The position numbers were made by a program, and so were the translations under genes. From assembly GCF_003148905.1 (NCBI RefSeq), contig NZ_QGHC01000006.1, positions 102,286-166,285 on the forward strand: a stretch of 64,000 nt of DNA, read 5' to 3'. The notes below the pieces were generated by a model. It was not told the DNA's origin. It saw only the letters and a list, made by a program, of their open reading frames with translations, and ran no database searches. This document shows, piece by piece, positions 18,580-26,029 of this stretch; positions within the stretch are counted from its first letter, which is position 1; each line of letters opens with the position of its first letter. The DNA comes from Fulvimonas soli. GTDB lineage: Bacteria > Pseudomonadota > Gammaproteobacteria > Xanthomonadales > Rhodanobacteraceae.

Positions 18580-19380
18580 CTAGGCCGTGCGGTGCAGCAC
18601 CATCTCCAGCACGAACTTGCTGCCGAAGAACGCCAGCAGCAGCAGCGCCATGCCGGTCAGGGCCAGGTTGACCGCCTGGCGGCCGCGCCAGCCGTAGCGC
18701 CAGCGGCCGACCAGCAGGGCGCCGAACACCAGCCAGGCGACGATCGACAGCACGGTCTTGTGCACCAGGTGCTGGCCGAACAGGTCGTCGACGAACAGGA
18801 TGCCGGTGAGCAGGGTCAGCGTGAGCAGCGTGAAGCCGGCGCCGATCAGGCGGAACAGCAGCGTCTCGGTCAGCGTCAGCGGCGGCAGCGCGCGCAGCCA
18901 CGGGCCGAACTGGCGGTGGCGCAGCGCGCGTTCCTGCACCGCCAGCAGGATCGCCAGCACCGCGGCGATCGACAGCACGCTGAAGGCGAGCAGCGCCACG
19001 GTGACGTGCAGCTTGATCTGCCAGTCCATCGGCTGCGGCGCGGTCGGCGGCGCGGCGAAGGCGTCCAGCGCCACCAGCAGGGCCGACAGCGGGAACACGA
19101 CCACGCCGATCGCCGCCACCGGCCGGCTCAGGTTGACCAGCAGGGTGAGCGCGGCAACCACGCAGGCGGTCAGCGACAGCGCGCCGAAGAAGTGCAGGTC
19201 CAGCGCGCCGCGGTGCATGCCCAGCAGCATGCCGGCGTGCGCCAGCACGGCCAGCGCGGCGATGGACAGCGCGCCGCGCTGCACGCCGGCCGCGTCCGCG
19301 CGCCCGAACAGCGGCCAGGCCAGCAGGCCGGCGGCGAGCAGGTAGCAGGCGATGGCGAGGAGGGCGGCGAACGTCAGCAT
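18580..19380 (-). CDS. ypjD: Inner-membrane protein of the YpjD/CcsA (cytochrome c assembly-like) family
   Basis: A 266-residue integral membrane protein with about eight predicted transmembrane segments. The conserved His residues expected of the CcsA/CcmC haem-handling fold are visible in the loops (for example KLHVTVALLAF and GQHLVHKTVLSI with WRYGWRGRQAV near the end). E. coli YpjD beside ffh has this layout. Start placed at MLTFAALLA, the first Met before the first helix. Function in haem or ion transport is inferred by family only. Confidence 0.8.
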   Translation of the reverse strand: MLTFAALLAIACYLLAAGLLAWPLFGRADAAGVQRGALSIAALAVLAHAGMLLGMHRGALDLHFFGALSLTACVVAALTLLVNLSRPVAAIGVVVFPLSALLVALDAFAAPPTAPQPMDWQIKLHVTVALLAFSVLSIAAVLAILLAVQERALRHRQFGPWLRALPPLTLTETLLFRLIGAGFTLLTLTLLTGILFVDDLFGQHLVHKTVLSIVAWLVFGALLVGRWRYGWRGRQAVNLALTGMALLLLAFFGSKFVLEMVLHRTA

Positions 19381-19442
19381 GGCGGGCAAGTGTGGCACAG
19401 GCACCGGAAAGGCGTGAACGCCGGAAGCGGCGAGCGCTTGCA

Positions 19443-19466
19443 ATATTTAGAAATTTGTCTAAATAT
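19443..19466 (+). promoter_or_regulatory. Palindromic operator for the SdpR-type repressor
   Basis: A perfect 9-base inverted repeat ATATTTAGA / TCTAAATAT with a six-base spacer lies eight bases before the ArsR-type start codon. It is a strikingly AT-rich island in GC-rich DNA, as expected for an ArsR/SdpR autoregulatory operator overlapping the promoter. Confidence 0.75.
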
Positions 19467-19473
19467 CTATCCC

Positions 19474-19761
19474 ATGAAGCAGCAGGAAGTCTTCCGCGCC
19501 CTGGCCGATCCCACCCGCCGCGCCATCCTCAAGCGGCTGCAGGGCGGCGCGATGAGCGCGGGCGAGCTCGGCGCGGCGTTCGACATCACCCCGGCCTCGC
19601 TGTCGCACCACTTCGCGGTGCTCAAGCAGGCCGACCTGGTGCGCACCGAGCGGCGCGGCCAGTACATCGTCTATTCCCTCAACAGCACCGTGGTGGAGGA
19701 CCTCGCCCGCATGGTGCTGGACCTGTTCCCGTCGGGCGGCGCCCGAGGAGGCAAGCGATGA
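19474..19761 (+). CDS. ArsR/SdpR-family autorepressor
   Basis: A 95-residue winged-helix regulator. It begins MKQQEVFRALADPTRRAIL, the SdpR-type N-terminus, with the recognition helix in ITPASLSHHFAVLKQADLV and the beta wing RRGQYIVYSLN. No metal-binding cysteines are present, so it is not a metal sensor of the classical ArsR kind. Its start follows the palindromic operator, and ATGA overlaps the next gene, an SdpI-like immunity protein, so the pair matches the Bacillus SdpR-SdpI arrangement. Confidence 0.88.
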   Translation: MKQQEVFRALADPTRRAILKRLQGGAMSAGELGAAFDITPASLSHHFAVLKQADLVRTERRGQYIVYSLNSTVVEDLARMVLDLFPSGGARGGKR

Positions 19762-20402
19762 GATTCCCACGTGCCCTGCTGGTGTCGGCCGCCTTCGTGC
19801 TGGCCGCGGCGGTCGCCGCCGCATGGCTGTACCCGGCGCTGCCGGACCGGGTGGCGGTGCACTGGAACGTGCACGGGCAGATCGACGGCTACTGGCCGCG
19901 AGCGTGGGCGGCAGCCTTCGCGCCGGCGCTGATCGCGCTGCTGGCGGCGCTGGCCTGGGCCCTGCCGGCGATGTCGCCGCGCCGCTACGGGATCGGTTCC
20001 TTCGCCTGGGTATGGCACCTGGCCATGCTCGCGGGGCAGGGCGTGGTGCTGGTGGTGGGGCTGGCGATGCTGCTGCGCGGCGCCGGGCACGCGGTGCCGG
20101 TGCCGACGGTCGCGCTGCTGGCGGTCGGCGCGCTGCTGATGGTGGTCGGCAACTACATGGGCAAGCTGCGCCGCAACTTCTTCATCGGCATCCGCACGCC
20201 GTGGACGCTGACCAGCGACGCGGTGTGGGAGCGCACGCACCGCCTGGGCGGCCGGCTGTTCGTGCTGGCGGGCCTGGCCATCGTGCTGGGTGCGCTGTGG
20301 CTGCGTGCGTTCTGGCTGCCGCTGGCCTGCGTCGCCGTGGCGACGCTGGTGCCCTGCGCCTACTCGTTCGTGCTGTACCGGCGGCTGCAGCGCGGCGGCT
20401 GA
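19758..20402 (+). CDS. SdpI-family membrane protein (DUF1648 plus SdpI domain)
   Basis: A 214-residue protein with about six transmembrane helices. The N-terminal DUF1648 block LPDRVAVHWNVHGQIDGYWP lies at residues 28-47 and the SdpI signature NYMGKLRRNFFIGIRTPWTL at about 131-150. In Bacillus SdpI gives immunity to the SDP toxin and sequesters SdpR; here no toxin gene is evident. It overlaps the repressor gene by four bases. Confidence 0.87.
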   Translation: MRFPRALLVSAAFVLAAAVAAAWLYPALPDRVAVHWNVHGQIDGYWPRAWAAAFAPALIALLAALAWALPAMSPRRYGIGSFAWVWHLAMLAGQGVVLVVGLAMLLRGAGHAVPVPTVALLAVGALLMVVGNYMGKLRRNFFIGIRTPWTLTSDAVWERTHRLGGRLFVLAGLAIVLGALWLRAFWLPLACVAVATLVPCAYSFVLYRRLQRGG

Positions 20403-20451
20403 CGCCGCCGGCCGCATCGGCCTTCCCTTCCCGATCCGCGAGGAGTCCGCC

Positions 20452-21792
20452 ATGGCCCGTCGTCTGTTTCCCCTGCTGTGCGCCGGCATGCTGGCGGCGG
20501 CGCCCGCCGGCGCGGCCGATACCGCCGCCGCGGCCTGCCAGGCGCGTTCCGCCGCGCTGATCGAGGCGCTGGCGCAGGGCGACTACGCGCACGCCGGCAA
20601 GGATTTCTCCGCCGCCGTCGCCCAGGCGCTGGACGCCGGCCGGCTGCGGCAGGTATGGGAGCAACTGCAGCTCCAGGCCGGCCGCTACCAGTCGCACGGG
20701 GCGGCCGAATGGCGGGCCGTGGCCGGCCGCGAACTGGCGGTCACCAGGGTGAACTTCGCCGGGAGCGCGCTGGACATGCTGGTCGGCTGCGGGGCGGACG
20801 GCCGCATCGAGACCTTCCGCTTCGTCCCGGCGGAGCGGGCGGAGGCGGCGCCCGCCGCGCCATTGGCGCTGCCCGCGGGCGCGCAGGAACGGCCGCTGCA
20901 GGTGGCCTCGCCGCTCGGGCCGCTGCCCGGCGTGCTCACGCTGCCGGCCGGCCGCGGGCCGTTCCCCGCGGTGCTGCTGGTGGCCGGCTCGGGACCGCAG
21001 GACCGCGACGAGACGGTCGGCCCCAACAAGCCGTTCCGCGACCTGGCCGTGGGCCTGGCGCAGGCCGGCATCGCCACGCTGCGCTACGACAAGCGCAGCT
21101 ACGCCTACGGCATGCGGACGGCGACCGACAGTCGCGTCACCGTCGACGACGAGGTGACCGACGACGCGCTCGCCGCGCTCAAGCTGCTCGCCGCGCAGCC
21201 CGGCGTCGACGCCCGGCGCGTGTTCGTGCTCGGCCACAGCCTGGGCGGCCTGATGGCGCCGCGCATCGTCCAGCGCGCGCCGCGGGCGGCCGGCGCGATC
21301 CTGCTCGCCGCGCCGGAGCGCTTCGGCATCGCCACGCTGGAGCGGCAGGTGCGCTACATCGGCCAGTCCGGGGGCGCGCCGCAGGTCGCCCTGGACGCGC
21401 AGCTGAAGTCCCTGGCCGCCGCGCGCCAGGCGATCGACGCGGCCGATCCGGCCCAGCCGCCGGCCGGCCGCTTCGCGCACGCGCCGGCCAGCTACTGGCT
21501 GAGCCTGCGCGACTACGACGCGGTCGAGACCGCGAAATCGCTGCGCGCGCCGCTGCTGGTGCTGCAGGGCGAGGCGGACTACCAGGTGATCCCGGCGGAA
21601 GGATTGGAGCGCTGGCGCGCCGCCTTCGCCGGCGATCCGCGCGTGCGGGTCCGGGCCTATCCGGGGTTGAGCCACCTGTTCATGCCCGCGGGCCGGCCGC
21701 CGGGACCGGGCGACCTGGAGCGGCCCGGGCACGTCGATCCGGCGGTGATCCGCGACATCGCCGCCTGGGTCGCCGCGCAGCCGCCGCGCTGA
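20452..21792 (+). CDS. Exported alpha/beta hydrolase with N-terminal DUF3887-like domain
   Basis: A 446-residue protein with a signal peptide (residues 1-23, cleavage after AGA). Residues about 25-125 form a DUF3887-like domain (ALIEALAQGDYAHAGKDF). The hydrolase follows, with oxyanion GSGPQDRDET near 180, nucleophile GHSLGG near 262, acid in LQGEAD near 378 and His in GLSHLFMP near 407. Probably periplasmic esterase or acyl hydrolase. AGGAG precedes the ATG. It lies 49 bases after the SdpI gene and is probably in that operon. Confidence 0.8.
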   Translation: MARRLFPLLCAGMLAAAPAGAADTAAAACQARSAALIEALAQGDYAHAGKDFSAAVAQALDAGRLRQVWEQLQLQAGRYQSHGAAEWRAVAGRELAVTRVNFAGSALDMLVGCGADGRIETFRFVPAERAEAAPAAPLALPAGAQERPLQVASPLGPLPGVLTLPAGRGPFPAVLLVAGSGPQDRDETVGPNKPFRDLAVGLAQAGIATLRYDKRSYAYGMRTATDSRVTVDDEVTDDALAALKLLAAQPGVDARRVFVLGHSLGGLMAPRIVQRAPRAAGAILLAAPERFGIATLERQVRYIGQSGGAPQVALDAQLKSLAAARQAIDAADPAQPPAGRFAHAPASYWLSLRDYDAVETAKSLRAPLLVLQGEADYQVIPAEGLERWRAAFAGDPRVRVRAYPGLSHLFMPAGRPPGPGDLERPGHVDPAVIRDIAAWVAAQPPR

Positions 21793-21859
21793 GCCGTTTG
21801 CGGCCGGGCCGCGGGCGGCTCTGCTATATTCATGCGCTTGCCCCACGCCCGTGACTGCC

Positions 21860-23242
21860 ATGTTCGAGTCGCTCAGCCAACGCCTCTCCGCCACCGTCAA
21901 CCGCCTGCGCGGCCGCGGGCGGCTGACCGAGGAAAACATCCGCGAATCGCTGCGCGAGGTGCGCATCGCGCTGCTGGAGGCCGACGTCGCGCTGCCGGTG
22001 GTGCAGGCGCTGGTCGAGCGGGTGAAGGCGCGCGCGGTCGGCCAGGAGGTGCTCAAGAGCCTCACCCCGGGCCAGGCGCTGGTGAAGGTGGTCAGCGACG
22101 AGCTGACCGCGCTGATGGGCACGGTCAACACCGAGCTCAACCTTGCCGCCACGCCGCCCGCGGTGGTGCTGATGGCCGGCCTGCAGGGCGCGGGCAAGAC
22201 CACCACGGTCGCCAAGCTGGCCCGTTTCCTCACCGAGCGCAAGAAGAAAAAGGTGATGGTGGTGAGCTGCGACGTCTACCGTCCGGCCGCCATCGAGCAG
22301 CTGCGCACGCTGGCCGGGCAGGTCGGCGTGAAGTTCTTCCCGTCCGAGGCGGGCCAGGACCCGGTCGAGATCGCCCGCAACGCCGTCGCCGCGGCGCGCC
22401 GCGAGGTGGTGGACGTGCTGCTGGTCGACACCGCCGGCCGCCTGCACGTGGACGCGGCGATGATGGCCGAGATCAAGGCGCTGCACGCCGCGATCGCGCC
22501 GGTCGAGACGCTGTTCGTGGTCGACTCGATGACCGGTCAGGACGCCGCCAACACCGCCAAGGCGTTCAGCGAGGCGCTGCCGCTCACCGGCGTGGTGCTG
22601 ACCAAGACCGACGGCGACGCCCGCGGCGGCGCGGCCCTGTCGGTGCGCTACGTCACCGGCCGGCCGATCAAGTTCCTCGGCGCCGGCGAGAAGACCGACG
22701 CGCTGGAGCCGTTCCACCCCGACCGCGTGGCGCAGCGCATCCTCGGCATGGGCGACGTGCTGAGCCTGGTCGAGGAGGTCGAGCGCAAGGTCGACCAGGA
22801 GAAGGCGCAGAAGCTGGCCGAGAAGGTCATCAAGGGCAAGCGCTTCGACCTCAACGACATGCGCGACCAGTTGGAGCAGATGACCAACATGGGCGGCCTG
22901 GCCGGCCTGATGGACAAGCTGCCGGGCGTGTCGAGCCTGCCCGACAGCGTGAAGTCCAAAGTCAACGACGGCGAGATCAAGCGGATGATCGCCATCATCC
23001 AGTCGATGACCAGGAAGGAGCGCCGCCATCCCGACCTGCTCAACGGCTCGCGCCGCGCCCGCGTGGCGCGTGGCTCGGGCACCCAGCCGGCCGACGTCAA
23101 CCGCCTGCTCAAGCAGTACATGCAGATGGAGAAGATGATGTCCAAGCTCTCCAAGGGCGGCAGCAAGGGCCTGCTGCGGCAGATGCGCGGGGCGATGCGG
23201 GGGATGGGGGGCATGGGCGGCGGACTGCCGCCCATGCGGTGA
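21860..23242 (+). CDS. ffh: Signal recognition particle protein Ffh
   Basis: A 460-residue SRP54 GTPase that, with 4.5S RNA, targets nascent membrane proteins to FtsY. N domain [21 protein letters not shown] domain with P-loop GLQGAGKTT near 109, DTAGR near 190 and [14 protein letters not shown] near 247; the Met-rich M domain ends with [15 protein letters not shown]. Start taken at ATG; a GTG nine bases upstream is in frame but adds only VTA. A TATATT -10-like hexamer lies about 25 bases before the start. Confidence 0.97.
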   Translation: MFESLSQRLSATVNRLRGRGRLTEENIRESLREVRIALLEADVALPVVQALVERVKARAVGQEVLKSLTPGQALVKVVSDELTALMGTVNTELNLAATPPAVVLMAGLQGAGKTTTVAKLARFLTERKKKKVMVVSCDVYRPAAIEQLRTLAGQVGVKFFPSEAGQDPVEIARNAVAAARREVVDVLLVDTAGRLHVDAAMMAEIKALHAAIAPVETLFVVDSMTGQDAANTAKAFSEALPLTGVVLTKTDGDARGGAALSVRYVTGRPIKFLGAGEKTDALEPFHPDRVAQRILGMGDVLSLVEEVERKVDQEKAQKLAEKVIKGKRFDLNDMRDQLEQMTNMGGLAGLMDKLPGVSSLPDSVKSKVNDGEIKRMIAIIQSMTRKERRHPDLLNGSRRARVARGSGTQPADVNRLLKQYMQMEKMMSKLSKGGSKGLLRQMRGAMRGMGGMGGGLPPMR

Positions 23243-23255
23243 GGGGAAAAATCCA

Positions 23256-23317
23256 GGGACGAGTAGCGAGCGGCGAGGGCGCCGGCTCGCGCGCCCTCGC
23301 TGCTCGCCCCTCGTCCC
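23256..23317. repeat. Inverted-repeat element, AGTAGCGAGGGCG family, copy 4
   Basis: Compact version: left arm GGGACGAGTAGCGAGCGGCG and right arm CTCGCTGCTCGCCCCTCGTC, with only about ten bases between, lying 14 bases after the ffh stop. It could act as a transcript-end hairpin, but no T-run follows directly until the pyrimidine tract at 23324. Confidence 0.7.
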
Positions 23318-23346
23318 GCACCCCTTTCTTTTTCCTCCCTTTCCGC

Positions 23347-23352
23347 TACAAT
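23347..23352 (+). promoter_or_regulatory. Probable -10 box (TACAAT) for rpsP-rimM-trmD
   Basis: TACAAT about 65 bases before rpsP, preceded by a T/C-rich tract but no good -35 hexamer. The ribosomal-operon context and an identical -10 upstream of rpsF support it. Confidence 0.4.
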
Positions 23353-23417
23353 TATGCGTTCACCGCGCTCCGTTCGGGGCGCGTTCGCCGGTCCGGCCGG
23401 CCTCTGGAGCTTTTACT

Positions 23418-23672
23418 ATGGTCAAGATTCGTCTTTCGCGCGGCGGCGCCAAGGGCCGTCCGTTCTACCACGTCGTGGTGACCGACCAGCGCAGCAAGCG
23501 CGACGGTCGCAGCATCGAGAACCTGGGCTACTACAACCCGACGGCCGCGGGCAAGGACAAGCGCCTGGAGCTGAATGTCGCCCGCGTGAACGAGTGGGTG
23601 TCCAAGGGCGCCCAGCTGAGCGACAAGGTCGCCGCGCTCGTGAAGGAAGCCGGCAAGCAGCAGGCGGCCTAA
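23418..23672 (+). CDS. rpsP: 30S ribosomal protein S16
   Basis: An 84-residue assembly protein of the 30S body. Conserved [20 protein letters not shown] and [13 protein letters not shown] are present. First gene of the classical rpsP-rimM-trmD-rplS operon; rimM begins two bases after its stop. Confidence 0.97.
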   Translation: MVKIRLSRGGAKGRPFYHVVVTDQRSKRDGRSIENLGYYNPTAAGKDKRLELNVARVNEWVSKGAQLSDKVAALVKEAGKQQAA

Positions 23673-23674
23673 GC

Positions 23675-24190
23675 ATGACCGCAGCCGGTCGGCGCGTCCT
23701 GGTCGGGCGCATCGTCGGGCTGTACGGCGTGCAGGGTTGGGTCAAGATCGAATCCTGGACCGAGCCGCGCACGCAGATCTTCCGCTACCAGCCCTGGCTG
23801 CTCTCGACGGCGCCGGGCGAGGAGAGGGGGATCGCAGGCGTCACCGGGCGCCCGCAGGGCAAGGGCTTGATCGCCCACCTGCCCGGCGTGGACGACCGCG
23901 ACGGCGCGGCGGCGCTGGTGGGGCACGACATCTACGTCGCCCGCGAGCAGCTGCCGCCGCCGGGGAAGGACGAGTACTACTGGGTCGACCTCGAGGGACT
24001 GGAGGTCGTCACCACGGAGGGCGCGGCGCTCGGGCGGGTCAGCCACCTGTTCGCCACCGGCGCCAACGACGTGGTGGTGGTGCGGGACGGCGGGCGCGAG
24101 CGGCTGATCCCCTTCGTCCAGGGTGTTTACGTGCGTTCGGTGGACCTGTCCGGCGGGCGCATGGTGGTGGACTGGGACCCCGAATTCTGA
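23675..24190 (+). CDS. rimM: Ribosome maturation factor RimM
   Basis: A 171-residue 30S maturation factor that binds S19 and helps 16S processing. The N-terminal barrel begins [18 protein letters not shown]; the C-terminal PRC-barrel has the [13 protein letters not shown] block and [19 protein letters not shown]. Length is typical. Confidence 0.95.
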   Translation: MTAAGRRVLVGRIVGLYGVQGWVKIESWTEPRTQIFRYQPWLLSTAPGEERGIAGVTGRPQGKGLIAHLPGVDDRDGAAALVGHDIYVAREQLPPPGKDEYYWVDLEGLEVVTTEGAALGRVSHLFATGANDVVVVRDGGRERLIPFVQGVYVRSVDLSGGRMVVDWDPEF

Positions 24191-24210
24191 ACGTGCGGAG
24201 TCGAGGGGCC

Positions 24211-24963
24211 ATGCGCATCGACGTCGTCACGCTGTTTCCCGACTTCGTGCGCCAGTGCGCCGCCGTCGGCGTGGTGGGACGCGCGCAGCAGCGCGAGCTG
24301 CTGCAGGTGGAAGCCTGGAACCCGCGCGACTACGCGACCGACAACTACCGTACCGTGGACGGCCGCACCTGCGGCGGCGGGCCCGGGATGGTGATGCTGA
24401 TCGAGCCTCTGCGCGCGGCCCTGAAGGCCATGCGCGAGGCGGCGCCGGAACCGGCGCACGTGGTTTACCTCAGCCCGCAGGGAGCGCGGCTGACGCAGGG
24501 CCGGGTGGAGGCGCTGGCGCGGCTGCCGCGCATCGCCCTGCTCTGCGGGCGTTACGAGGGTGTGGACGAGCGCCTGCTGGCGCGCGAGGTCGACGAGGAG
24601 CTGTCCATCGGCGACTACGTGCTGTCCGGCGGGGAACTCGGCGCCGCGGTTATCATTGATGCCGTGGGCCGCCTGCAGGAGGGCGCGCTGAACGACGCGC
24701 AGTCGGCCGAGCAGGATTCGTTCTCCAACGGGCTGCTCGACTGCCCGCACTACGCGAAGCCGGTGCACGACGCATACGGCGACGTGCCGGAGGTGCTGCT
24801 CTCCGGCGACCACGCGGCGATCCGCCGCTGGCGCCTGAAGCAGTCGCTGGGTCGGACCTGGCTGCGCCGTCCGGACCTGTTGGCGCAAGCCGCGCTGGAT
24901 GCCGAGTCCCGCGCCTTGCTGGACGAATTCCGCCGCGAATACCGCGCGGCGGGAGAAAAATGA
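24211..24963 (+). CDS. trmD: tRNA (guanine-N1-)-methyltransferase TrmD
   Basis: A 250-residue SPOUT methyltransferase that makes m1G37 in tRNAs with a G36. It begins [37 protein letters not shown] and [14 protein letters not shown] form the trefoil knot that binds AdoMet, and [20 protein letters not shown] follows. Length is typical. Confidence 0.97.
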   Translation: MRIDVVTLFPDFVRQCAAVGVVGRAQQRELLQVEAWNPRDYATDNYRTVDGRTCGGGPGMVMLIEPLRAALKAMREAAPEPAHVVYLSPQGARLTQGRVEALARLPRIALLCGRYEGVDERLLAREVDEELSIGDYVLSGGELGAAVIIDAVGRLQEGALNDAQSAEQDSFSNGLLDCPHYAKPVHDAYGDVPEVLLSGDHAAIRRWRLKQSLGRTWLRRPDLLAQAALDAESRALLDEFRREYRAAGEK

Positions 24964-25086
24964 GAAGTGCGGCCATGGATGGCCGCTTTTTGACCCGCGC
25001 TCACGGATGAGCGCAAAAAACCAGAGAAGTGCGGCCACGGACGGGCGCTGCATGATTCCCGGCCAGGGACGGCCGCAAAAACCACT
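24964..25086 (+). repeat. Two-hairpin element, GCGGCCATGGATGGCCGC family, copy 1 plus degenerate copy
   Basis: Hairpin 1 is GCGGCCATGGATGGCCGC followed by TTTTTGA; hairpin 2 is GCGCTCACGGATGAGCGC followed by AAAAAA. A second, diverged copy begins at about 25026 (AAGTGCGGCCACGGACGGGC). It lies between trmD and rplS; hairpin 1 with its T-run looks like a terminator but the operon normally continues. Confidence 0.75.
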
Positions 25087-25098
25087 GAGGTTGTTGCC

Positions 25099-25488
25099 AT
25101 GAACAAGATCATCGAACAGTTCGAAGCCGAGCAGATCACCCGCCAGCTGCCGGAATTCGGCCCCGGCGACACCGTGGTGGTCAACGTCAAGGTGAAGGAA
25201 GGCAACCGCGAGCGCGTGCAGGCCTTCGAGGGCATCGTCATCGCCAAGCGCAGCCGCGGCCTGCATTCGGCCTTCACCGTGCGCAAGATCTCGCACGGCA
25301 CCGGCGTGGAGCGCGTGTTCCAGGCGCACAGCCCGGCGATCGAGTCGGTGCAGGTCAAGCGCAAGGGCAAGGTGCGCGGCGCCAAGCTGTACTACCTGCG
25401 CGGCCTGGAGGGCAAGGCGGCCCGCATCAAGGAAGACGTCGCCGCCGCGGCGGCCGCCAAGGCGGCCAAGAACGCCGCCGCCGAGTAA
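25099..25488 (+). CDS. rplS: 50S ribosomal protein L19
   Basis: A 129-residue protein at the 30S-50S interface. Conserved [37 protein letters not shown] and [15 protein letters not shown] are present; the C-terminal 20 residues are an Ala/Lys extension. Last gene of the rpsP operon. Confidence 0.97.
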   Translation: MNKIIEQFEAEQITRQLPEFGPGDTVVVNVKVKEGNRERVQAFEGIVIAKRSRGLHSAFTVRKISHGTGVERVFQAHSPAIESVQVKRKGKVRGAKLYYLRGLEGKAARIKEDVAAAAAAKAAKNAAAE

Positions 25489-25509
25489 TCCCGGCGCCCG
25501 CGTCGCATC

Positions 25510-25554
25510 GAGAGCCCCGCGGAGCGATCCGCGGGGCTCTCGCGTTTCCGCTTT
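25510..25554 (+). terminator. Terminator after rplS
   Basis: Perfect 14-bp stem beginning GAGAGCCCCGCGGA with a GCGA tetraloop, followed by GCGTTTCCGCTTTT. The core GCGGAGCGATCCGC recurs 240 bases downstream (25746-25759) in the duplicated segment. Confidence 0.88.
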
Positions 25555-25566
25555 TCCATTTTTTCT

Positions 25567-25919
25567 TCCTCTCCCCTGTGGGGAGAGGACCGAGGTGAGG
25601 GGGCGGGGCTCGCGGCGGCGTCTCGTCGAAGGGCCGGCCCGGATGGGTCTTGTCGCAAGAATGGCCCCTCGCCCCAGCCCTCTCCCCGGAGGGGAGAGGG
25701 CGCAAGCACGGCTTGACCGGCCCGCTACGGCTGGCGACAAAGGCCGCGGAGCGATCCGCGCGGCTTTTGCATTTCGGGTTTGCTTCCTCTCCCCTGCGGG
25801 GAGAGGATCGAGGTGAGGGGGCGGGGCTCGCGGCGGCGTCTCGTCGAAGGGCCGGCCCGGATGGGCCTTGTCGCAAGAATGGCCCCTCACCCCAGCCCTC
25901 TCCCCGGAGGGGAGAGGGA
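25567..25919. repeat. Tandem pair of large palindromic elements, CCTCTCCCCG family, copies 2 and 3
   Basis: Two near-identical units of about 134 bases (25567-25700 and 25785-25919). Each starts with CCTCTCCCCTG.GGGGAGAGGA and ends with CCCTCTCCCCGGAGGGGAGA. They are separated by a second copy of the rplS-type terminator core, so a unit of 218 bases appears duplicated. This occupies most of the 541-base gap before the FimX-like gene; no gene is seen. Confidence 0.8.
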
Positions 25920-26029
25920 GCCAGGCACGGCCTGGAATGGCCGTTGAGGCTAGTGATAGGAGCTCCGCCGGAGCGAGCGCTCCGTGGGGTTCCGGCCTTC
26001 CTCTCGCCCGGAGGAGGGAGGAGGCCAGC

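Noticed and set aside
19474..20402. Arsenic resistance operon because of the ArsR-type regulator
   Set aside because: No metal-binding cysteines in the regulator and the partner is SdpI-like, not an arsenite pump or reductase.
24964..24991. Terminator ending the trmD transcript
   Set aside because: The hairpin and T-run look like one, but the sequence recurs elsewhere as a repeat and rplS must normally be transcribed from the same operon, so it is annotated as a repeat.
25567..25919. Possible CRISPR array from the two similar 134-base units
   Set aside because: Only two units, internally palindromic, without short direct repeats and unique spacers; no cas genes nearby.
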